Shown: positions 58,193-64,000 of the stretch, piece by piece | How the letters are laid out: the number at the start of each line of letters is the position of its first letter | How positions within the stretch are numbered: the first letter of the stretch is position 1 | Origin: Alicyclobacillus acidocaldarius subsp. acidocaldarius Tc-4-1 | GTDB lineage: Bacteria; Bacillota; Bacilli; Alicyclobacillales; Alicyclobacillaceae | DNA: 64,000 nucleotides | NCBI RefSeq assembly: GCF_000219875.1 | Contig: NC_017167.1 | Span: 2,133,572-2,197,571 of the forward strand | Direction of reading: 5' to 3' | Program-made: the position numbers and the translations under genes | Notes under the pieces: generated by a model | Databases searched by the model: none | What the model saw: the letters and a program-made list of their open reading frames with translations, nothing else | What the model was told of the DNA's origin: nothing

Positions 58193-59247
58193 ATGGCCAG
58201 TTCCGAGGTTCGCATCCTCGATCTCGAAGCGCGCACGCGCGCACGCCAACCCGAGCAGGCGCAACGAGCGTGGACGGCGGCCGCACTCATCGTCTTCGTT
58301 CTCGGCTTCGTCTATCTATGGAATTCCGTTTCGCCGACCCACGCCGTCCTGTTCCTCGTGACGGGCGTGCTCGGCGTCGCGCTCTATCACGCCCACTCGT
58401 GGGCTCGTTCCTTTTCGGCGTCGGCATGCAGCTTGGCGACGGGTGCGCCTCAGGCACCTTGTACCATACCGGCGGCGGCGATGCCCGCGGCATCCTGACC
58501 CTCGTCGGGTTTATTGTTGGGTCGTTCATCGGGTCCATTCACTATGCGTGGTGGATGAACACGCCGAGCCTCGGCAAAATTTCGCTCATTCAGTCCTTCG
58601 GTCCGGTCGGAGGCCTCGCTGTGAACTTCGCCATCATGGCGTTCATTTTCGCCGTCGCACTTTGGCTGGAGAGACGGCGCAACGGCGACGTGGAGCCTCT
58701 CTTCAGCCGTCAGCCGTGGAATCTGAGCCGGGTGGTCAAGGGCCCTTGGTCGTGGGTAGCAGGCGGCGTCGTGCTCGCCGCCGGCAACTTCGTCGTGCTG
58801 GCGCTCTCCGGCAAACCTTGGGGCATTACGTCGGCGTTCGCGCTGTGGGCCGCGAAGCTGAGCGCCCTCGTGGGTTATCCTGTGCAGTCGCTGCCGTACT
58901 GGCAGACGCCGCAGAACGCAGCCGCCCTGCATCACAGCGTGCTGCAAAACCTCGAGACCACGGATGACATCGCCATCATGCTCGGGGCCCTCCTCGCCGC
59001 AAGCCTCGCGGGCGCACTGACCAAACGGTACCTGCGCCCCATGCCGTGGCAGATGATCGTCGGCGTGCTGGCCGGAGGCATCCTGATGGGCTACGGCGCG
59101 CGCATCGCTTTTGGCTGCAACATCGGCGCCTACTTCTCCGGTGTCGCTTCGTTCAGCCTGCACGGTTGGGAGTGGTTCCTCGGCGCGCTGCTCGGCAGCC
59201 TTCTCGGGGTGCGTCTGCGACCCGTGTGCCGCCTGCAGAATCGTTGA
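58193..59247 (+). pseudogene. YeeE/YedE family (sulfur) transporter, internal deletion with frameshift
   Basis: ATG 58193, behind GGAGGTGATTCC, starts a YeeE-type head (WTAAALIVFVLGFVYLWNSV; VTGVLGVALYHA). The rest of the family sequence continues in the -1 frame: GSFLFGVGMQLGDGCASGTL, with its conserved Cys, through GYGARIAFGCNIGAYFSGVA to the stop at 59247. The junction lies near 58388-58405. The frame change equals a loss of 3n+1 bases, and family members usually have roughly 60 more residues here, after a HARFGF-type motif. So a deletion, not a single-base slip, is likely. Relatives import thiosulfate or other sulfur species. Promoter and ribosome site are intact, so the loss may be recent or an assembly error. 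Confidence 0.75.
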
Positions 59248-59267
59248 CACGCACCCCTCGCAAGTCC

Positions 59268-59306
59268 GGCGCCTCTGGACCCTGAGATCCCCGGGGCGCC
59301 TTTGTT
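59268..59306 (+). terminator. Terminator after the YeeE/YedE gene
   Basis: GGCGCC at 59268-59273 and GGCGCC at 59295-59300, with partly pairing flanks inside the loop, followed by TTTGTT. Located 21 bases after the stop. Confidence 0.55.
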
Positions 59307-59343
59307 GTAGAATGAGGGCAGTTCCATCGCGAGGGGGACGCCT

Positions 59344-60171
59344 GTGGACGACGTGGTGCGCAACAACATCGAGCGGTTTTCGGGTTTCGCCAGCCTCTAT
59401 GATACCTACCGGCCCGAAGCGCCGGAAACGGTGCGCGCGCTGCTCATCGCCTATCTCGGGCACGAGCCCGACACTGTGATCGATCTCGGCAGCGGCACAG
59501 GTCTCTCGACCTTCCCTTGGCGGCACGAAGCCCGGCGCGTGATCGGCGTCGAGCCGAACGACGACATGCGCGCTCGGGCCGAGCGCCGTGCGAAGGACCT
59601 TGGCGCCGACAACGTCGTCTTCCTCCCCAGTGTATCCACCGCCATTCCCTGTACCGACGCATCCGCCGATCTCGTCACGTGCTCCCAGTCCTTTCACTGG
59701 ATGGAGCCCCAGTCCACGCTCTGCGAAGTGGCACGCGTACTTCGGCCAGGCGGCGTATTCGCCGCGTACGATTGCGACTGGCCGCCCTCCTGCTGTCTGG
59801 AGACCGACGTGGCCTACGACGCACTTTTGCGGTGCGCGGAGGCGTCCATCGAGCGGCACGTACCGAAGCAAGATCAGGCGCGCAAGTGGCCGAAGGAGCA
59901 ACACCTCGACCAAATCCGCGCCTCAGGAGTCTTTTCATTCGCCAAAGAAGTGGTCTTCCACGTGGAAACGCGCCTTGGGGCCGACGCGTTCATCGGCATC
60001 GCGCTCAGCCAGGGACAGGTGCAAACCGCGTTGCGGCGCCGCCTCCCGGACATCGAGCAGGAACTGTTGGCATTTGAAACGCGCGTCCGCGCCGCCTTCA
60101 GAGATGGCGAGAAGCCCGTCTGGTTCTCCTACCGCCTTCGCCTCGGGGTGAAGGCCGCCGCCTCGACGTGA
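59344..60171 (+). CDS. Class I SAM-dependent methyltransferase
   Basis: A 275-residue methyltransferase. The SAM-binding motif is VIDLGSGTGLSTFPW, followed by the acidic strand end VIGVEPNDDM, SADLVTCSQSFHWMEP and VARVLRPGGVFAAYD, the order of the methyltransf_11/UbiE-like family. The C-terminal ~110 residues (FAKEVVFHVETRLGADAFIG) are less conserved and probably hold the substrate site. GTG 59344 follows GAGGGGG. The substrate is unknown. It converges on thrS. Confidence 0.88.
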   Translation: MDDVVRNNIERFSGFASLYDTYRPEAPETVRALLIAYLGHEPDTVIDLGSGTGLSTFPWRHEARRVIGVEPNDDMRARAERRAKDLGADNVVFLPSVSTAIPCTDASADLVTCSQSFHWMEPQSTLCEVARVLRPGGVFAAYDCDWPPSCCLETDVAYDALLRCAEASIERHVPKQDQARKWPKEQHLDQIRASGVFSFAKEVVFHVETRLGADAFIGIALSQGQVQTALRRRLPDIEQELLAFETRVRAAFRDGEKPVWFSYRLRLGVKAAAST

Positions 60172-60192
60172 CGACGGCCGAGCGTGATCCAT

Positions 60193-62139
60193 TCACGCCT
60201 CCACAAGTTTTGCCTTCCGCGCGATCTCGTCCTGGATCTGCCGCACGAACTGATCGAGCGGCATCGCGCCGAGATCGCCCGCGTGGTACTTGCGGACGGA
60301 GACCGAGCCCTCTTCGCGCTCGCGCGCGCCGACGACGAGGGTGTACGGGATTTTGTGCGTCTGCGCTTGGCGGATTTTGTACCCGATTTTGTTGTCGCTC
60401 ACGTCCGCTTCGGCGCGGATGCCTAGCTCGCGCAGTTTGGCTGCGACTTCTTCGGCGTATCCCGCGAATTCATCGGCGACGGAGGCCACCACCACCTGCG
60501 TCGGCGCGAGCCACGTCGGGAACGCGCCCTTGTACTGCTCGATGAGAAACGCCACGAACCGCTCCATCGTGCCCACGACGCCCCGGTGAATGACGACTGG
60601 CCGATGCCGTTCGCCGTCCTCCCCCACGTACTCGAGGTGAAACCGGTTCGGGAGGTGAAAGTCGAGCTGAATCGTGGACAAGGTCTCGTCCTTCCCGAGC
60701 GCCGTGCGCACCTGCACGTCGAGCTTCGGCCCGTAAAACGCCGCTTCGCCCTCCGCTTCGACGAACTCAAGGCCGAGATCGAGCATGACCTTGCGCAACG
60801 TGCTCTGCGCGAGCTCCCACATCTCGTCGTTCTGGACGTATTTCTCCGTGTTCTTCGGGTCGCGGTAGCTCAGGCGATGATAGTAGTCGTCGATCCCGAA
60901 GTCCTTGTACACGCGCTGGATCAGGCGGACGACGCCGGTGAACTCTTGCTCGATCTGATCCGGGCGGCAGAAGATGTGCGCGTCGTTCAGGGTCATGGCG
61001 CGCACGCGCTGCAGGCCGGCGAGCGCTCCGGACATCTCGTACCGATGCATGGTGCCGAGTTCAGCAATGCGAATGGGCAGTTCGCGATAGCTGTGCAGGC
61101 GATGCTTGTACACCATCATGTGGTGGGGGCAGTTCATCGGCCGCAGGACCAGTTCCTCGTTGTCAATTTTCATCGGCGGGTACATGTCGTCCTTGTAGTG
61201 CTCCCAGTGCCCGGAGATCTTGTACAGCTCGACATTCGCCAGATGCGGCGTGTACACGTGCTGATAGCCGAGCGACTCCTCAAGATCGACGATGTAGCGC
61301 TCGATGATACGGCGGATCTTGGCCCCGTTTGGCAACCAGAGCGGCAGGCCCTGGCCCACCTCGGGCGACAGCGTGAAGATCTCGAGCTCCTTGCCCAGCC
61401 GCCGATGATCCCGCTCGCGAGCTTCCTGCTGGAGGCGGTTGTACTCGTCGAGATCGGACTTCTTCGCGAAGGCGACGCCGTACACGCGCGTGAGCATTTC
61501 GCGCTTCGAATCGCCGCGCCAGTACGCGCCCGCGAAGTTCTGCAACTGGAACACCTTGATGCGGCCGGTCGACGGCAGATGTGGTCCGCGGCAGAGATCG
61601 ACGAATTCGCCCTGTCGGTACAGTGTGAGCGTCACGTCCTCCGGGAGATCTTCAATGATTTCAACCTTGAACCGGTCGCCGCGATCGCGGAAAAACCGAA
61701 GTGCCTCCTCGCGCGAGATGACCTCCCGTTGAATGGGCAGGTCCTCGGCGACAATCCGCCTCATCTCTTCCTCGATGCGCGGGAGATCCTCGGGATGGAA
61801 GTCGTGATCGGCGAAATCATAATAGAACCCGTTTTCGATGACGGGCCCGATGGCGCACTTGGTGCCTGGGAACAGGCGTTGCACGGCCTGCGCCATGACG
61901 TGCGCACACGTGTGGCGCATGACGTATAGCCCCTCGGGATCCTGCAAGGTGAGCAGCTCGACCTGCGCGCCATCCTCCACTTCGCGGCTGAGATCGACGA
62001 GAACCCCGTTCACGCGGGCGACGACGGCTTCCTTGCCGAGCCGAGGACTGATGGACTGCGCGAGTTCCGCATAGGTCGATCCGGCCGGCACCTGCCGCTC
62101 GGATCCATCTTTCAACCGCACGGTGATCGCTTGTGACAC
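60193..62139 (-). CDS. thrS: Threonyl-tRNA synthetase
   Basis: A 648-residue enzyme: TGS domain ([20 protein letters not shown]), editing domain with HxxxH ([19 protein letters not shown]), class II core ([55 protein letters not shown]) and C-terminal anticodon domain ([20 protein letters not shown]). It charges tRNA-Thr and edits mischarged Ser. GTG 62139 follows GGAGGGG. A T-box leader precedes it. Confidence 0.98.
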   Translation of the reverse strand: MSQAITVRLKDGSERQVPAGSTYAELAQSISPRLGKEAVVARVNGVLVDLSREVEDGAQVELLTLQDPEGLYVMRHTCAHVMAQAVQRLFPGTKCAIGPVIENGFYYDFADHDFHPEDLPRIEEEMRRIVAEDLPIQREVISREEALRFFRDRGDRFKVEIIEDLPEDVTLTLYRQGEFVDLCRGPHLPSTGRIKVFQLQNFAGAYWRGDSKREMLTRVYGVAFAKKSDLDEYNRLQQEARERDHRRLGKELEIFTLSPEVGQGLPLWLPNGAKIRRIIERYIVDLEESLGYQHVYTPHLANVELYKISGHWEHYKDDMYPPMKIDNEELVLRPMNCPHHMMVYKHRLHSYRELPIRIAELGTMHRYEMSGALAGLQRVRAMTLNDAHIFCRPDQIEQEFTGVVRLIQRVYKDFGIDDYYHRLSYRDPKNTEKYVQNDEMWELAQSTLRKVMLDLGLEFVEAEGEAAFYGPKLDVQVRTALGKDETLSTIQLDFHLPNRFHLEYVGEDGERHRPVVIHRGVVGTMERFVAFLIEQYKGAFPTWLAPTQVVVASVADEFAGYAEEVAAKLRELGIRAEADVSDNKIGYKIRQAQTHKIPYTLVVGAREREEGSVSVRKYHAGDLGAMPLDQFVRQIQDEIARKAKLVEA

Positions 62140-62175
62140 GGAACATCCCCTCCACATCGTGGTTCTTGGGCATAC

Positions 62176-62470
62176 AAAAACGCCACCGCCCCAATGGGAC
62201 GACGGCGCTCGCCTCGTGGTTCCACCCATCTTCCCCGCGCTCCATCAGCGACCAAGCGCGGGCTCAACGCCTTAACGCGGCGGACACGGTTCGCGTTGTG
62301 ACCCGCGAACGGCTTGGGAAGTGGTGTCTTTTGCGCCATCGCGGAGGTGCTTTCAGCCACGGCATCCTCTCTCTGGGCACGACGTGACCGCAAAAGCGCG
62401 TCTTCCCGCATCGCCTGAGCTTTGTTCCATGTGACGGGCCCGCCGACGCCGGCGCGCCTTCCCTTATGTA
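62176..62470 (-). ncRNA. T-box riboswitch of thrS
   Basis: The minus strand carries the T-box sequence GGGTGGAACCACG (62215-62227) and, directly after it, a terminator (GCGCCGTCGTCCC / GGGGCGGTGGCG then TTTTT, 62176-62207). About 240 bases of structured leader come before, including AGAGAGAGGATG-type stem I sequence. Uncharged tRNA-Thr should stabilise the antiterminator and allow thrS transcription. I could not place the specifier codon with certainty. This fills the gene-free stretch 62140-62498. Confidence 0.93.
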
Positions 62471-62472
62471 TG

Positions 62473-62502
62473 AAACTACACAACGATTCGGGACGATGTC
62501 AA
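62473..62502 (-). promoter_or_regulatory. Promoter of the thrS leader
   Basis: TTGACA (62497-62502) with TAGTTT (62473-62478) at an 18-base spacing. The -35 overlaps the stop codon of ytxC. Confidence 0.6.
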
Positions 62503-63488
62503 GCGAGCGAACCACCCTGACCTTCTCCCAGTTCGTTCTCCACCGGGGCGTCCGAAGTCCGCTCCGCTTCGGGCGTCAGGCGTCGCCGCACGGCGCGCGG
62601 CGACCCAAGGTCGGACGCAAATCCTTCGCAACACGCGGCAGGTGACCAATTCGGGCGACAGGTGGGGCAACCGGGGCACGGGACTGCGCGATGGCCGAAG
62701 ACGCGGGTCACCGTTTCGGAGAAGCTCGGCCACGGCGCCTCGGGATACGCGTCGTGCACGACAATCCGCCACGGCGACTTGGTGATGAGAAGGGTCATCG
62801 CGAGATCTTCGCTCGTCACATCGTCATCCTGCAGCGCCACCAGTTCAATCTGTTCATCCGTGACGATCCCGCCCTCCGCATCGGTAATCCAAACGCCGTC
62901 CGGCGTGACGTACACATGCATCTCGGCTTCGCAGAGCGGATGTTCGTCCAGCATGTACCGCAGCATGGAGAGCGACTCCTCATACTCGTCCTCGAGCGCA
63001 GAGGCCATCATGCGATCCCGCACGCGATGCGCCAGGTCCACAACCACCCGATGCAGGCGGAAGCGGACAAACGGTTCCAATGCAATGCAGACGGATCGCC
63101 GGAAATGGCTCACGAGCGCACGAGCGAGACTCGCCTGCCACTCGTCAAGCGTATGACCCGCCACCGGGCGGCTCTTCAGGCGCGACTCGCAGATCTCAAC
63201 GAGCGCATGAAACTGGACTTCTTCCGCGGGCCAAAGCGGCTCCATGCGGCACACGCGCTCGACCACGCGCGCCTGAAGCCACTCGCGAGTCAGGACACCC
63301 GCGACGAGCTGCGCCACGCGCGAATGAAGCGCGGGCCCGCACTCGCAGACGACGCTCGGGCCAGGGCTCGACACCACGTAGCTTGCCGCACCGCATTCGG
63401 TCAAGCGCCCCGCGAGACCCAGACTGTCCATATCGGCTGTCAGTTCGAAGATGAGCAACGCTCCCGCCCCCGGACAACAGATTCCCAT
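62499..63488 (-). CDS. ytxC: Sporulation protein YtxC
   Basis: A 329-residue mostly helical protein with RFRLHRVVVDLAHRVRDRM, LEDEYEESLSMLRYMLDEHP and AEMHVYVTPDGVWITDAEG, plus a Cys-rich stretch near the C-terminus (VPCPGCPTC). These fit YtxC, and in B. subtilis ytxC also lies next to thrS. The last ~50 residues after the CPGCPTC patch look like a lineage-specific extension. The start is unsure: ATG 63488 has only a distant AAGGA, and a TTG ten codons in follows a G-rich stretch too closely. Its molecular role is not known. Confidence 0.75.
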   Translation of the reverse strand: MGICCPGAGALLIFELTADMDSLGLAGRLTECGAASYVVSSPGPSVVCECGPALHSRVAQLVAGVLTREWLQARVVERVCRMEPLWPAEEVQFHALVEICESRLKSRPVAGHTLDEWQASLARALVSHFRRSVCIALEPFVRFRLHRVVVDLAHRVRDRMMASALEDEYEESLSMLRYMLDEHPLCEAEMHVYVTPDGVWITDAEGGIVTDEQIELVALQDDDVTSEDLAMTLLITKSPWRIVVHDAYPEAPWPSFSETVTRVFGHRAVPCPGCPTCRPNWSPAACCEGFASDLGSPRAVRRRLTPEAERTSDAPVENELGEGQGGSLA

Positions 63489-63542
63489 TTACATCCATTG
63501 TTCCTTCGGGTCGGGAGCTCTATACGCCGGGTACGTCTCCGG

Positions 63543-64000
63543 TCAGGAGAACGCGCGCTCCAACTCGTCGACGATTTCGCCCACTTTGCGAATGGCTTCG
63601 CGGTACGGCTCGGGTTGTCCCATATCGAGGCCGACGTGCGCGAACAGCTCAAGCGGCGTCTTGCCGCCTCCCACGCGCAACACCTCGATCCAGCGCGCCA
63701 GGACCTCGCCGTCCCCCGCGAGGATTCGATCGGCGAGGAGGGTGGACGCCGCGAGCCCCACCGCGTACGTATACGAATATAAACCCATGTAGTAGTGTGG
63801 CTGGCGCATCCAGTAGAGATCCGCCCCTTCGTCGAGATCGACCGCGTCCTGCCAGAAGTCGGTCAGCACCTCGCGCGAGACGCGGCGAAAGACGTCGGTC
63901 GACAGCGGCTCCCCTCGATCCGCGATGGTGTAGAGCCGCCGCAGAATCTCGGCCTCCGTCTGGTGCGTGACGAAGTCGTGGTGGAACGTGAACATCTGCA
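63543..64000 (-). CDS. pepF: Oligoendopeptidase F, C-terminal part (runs off the right edge)
   Basis: The last ~152 codons of an M3-family metallopeptidase. TFHHDFVTHQTEAEILRRLYT, YWMRQPHYYMGLYSYTYAVGL and the terminal EPYREAIRKVGEIVDELERAF match the C-terminal region of PepF. The HExxH zinc site lies upstream, beyond the window. PepF degrades short peptides in the cytoplasm. The reading frame is open to the edge. Confidence 0.88.
   Translation of the reverse strand, partial: QMFTFHHDFVTHQTEAEILRRLYTIADRGEPLSTDVFRRVSREVLTDFWQDAVDLDEGADLYWMRQPHYYMGLYSYTYAVGLAASTLLADRILAGDGEVLARWIEVLRVGGGKTPLELFAHVGLDMGQPEPYREAIRKVGEIVDELERAFS

Overview
The window looks like chromosome from a GC-rich, spore-forming Bacillota, most likely Alicyclobacillus or a close relative. 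This rests on spore genes (yunB, the cotJABC operon, ytxC, a SafA-like LysM gene, a CotS/YutH-like kinase), Gram-positive regulation (T-box, FMN riboswitch, infC leader, a Crh-type HPr paralogue), MutS2, ZapA, the infC-rpmI-rplT operon, strong GGAGG ribosome sites and frequent GTG/TTG starts. The species is inferred from gene content and base composition only. I see no rRNA, tRNA, insertion sequence, prophage or CRISPR array, so this is mostly ordinary core genome.

Layout. 1-5 kb: nadE (cut by the window edge) with a separate glutaminase-like nitrilase gene, a CotS-like kinase, a frameshifted LysM gene, yunB and tyrS, all on the minus strand. 5-10.7 kb: a class A penicillin-binding protein, mutS2 and a small membrane protein. 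10.7-15.5 kb: cvpA, zapA and pheST. 15.5-22 kb: purEK, class I aldolase, phosphofructokinase and PEP carboxylase. 22-27 kb: a chemoreceptor, crh, an MsmX-type sugar ABC ATPase and a PucR-type regulator. 27-34.4 kb: malic enzyme, malate:quinone oxidoreductase and 2-oxoglutarate dehydrogenase E1/E2. 34.5-41 kb: a PIG-V-like mannosyltransferase and a MoxR/DUF58/DUF4129 operon on the plus strand, facing manA and a 2-hydroxyacid dehydrogenase. 41-43 kb: a zinc-finger anti-sigma-like protein and an FMN-riboswitch-controlled EamA transporter. 43-48 kb: five-gene sugar or cyclitol operon (two Gfo/Idh/MocA dehydrogenases, three TIM-barrel isomerases). 48-54 kb: small membrane and zinc-ribbon proteins, TrmH, two exporters/permeases, a GNAT enzyme and a proline iminopeptidase. 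54-58 kb: cotJABC, a PAP2-like protein, an rRNA methyltransferase and the infC operon. 58-64 kb: a broken YeeE/YedE gene, a methyltransferase, thrS with its T-box, ytxC and the C-terminal end of pepF.

The carbon genes form a coherent set: phosphofructokinase and aldolase in glycolysis, PEP carboxylase feeding oxaloacetate, and Mqo, malic enzyme and OdhAB at the malate and 2-oxoglutarate nodes. Crh, MsmX and a cre-like site suggest catabolite control of sugar uptake.

The most notable observations are: two probable non-canonical start codons (AUA for infC, AUC for cotJC); an EamA transporter under an FMN riboswitch, hence a candidate flavin transporter; a two-gene NAD synthetase; two disrupted reading frames (the LysM gene and yeeE); and the sugar operon of unknown substrate.
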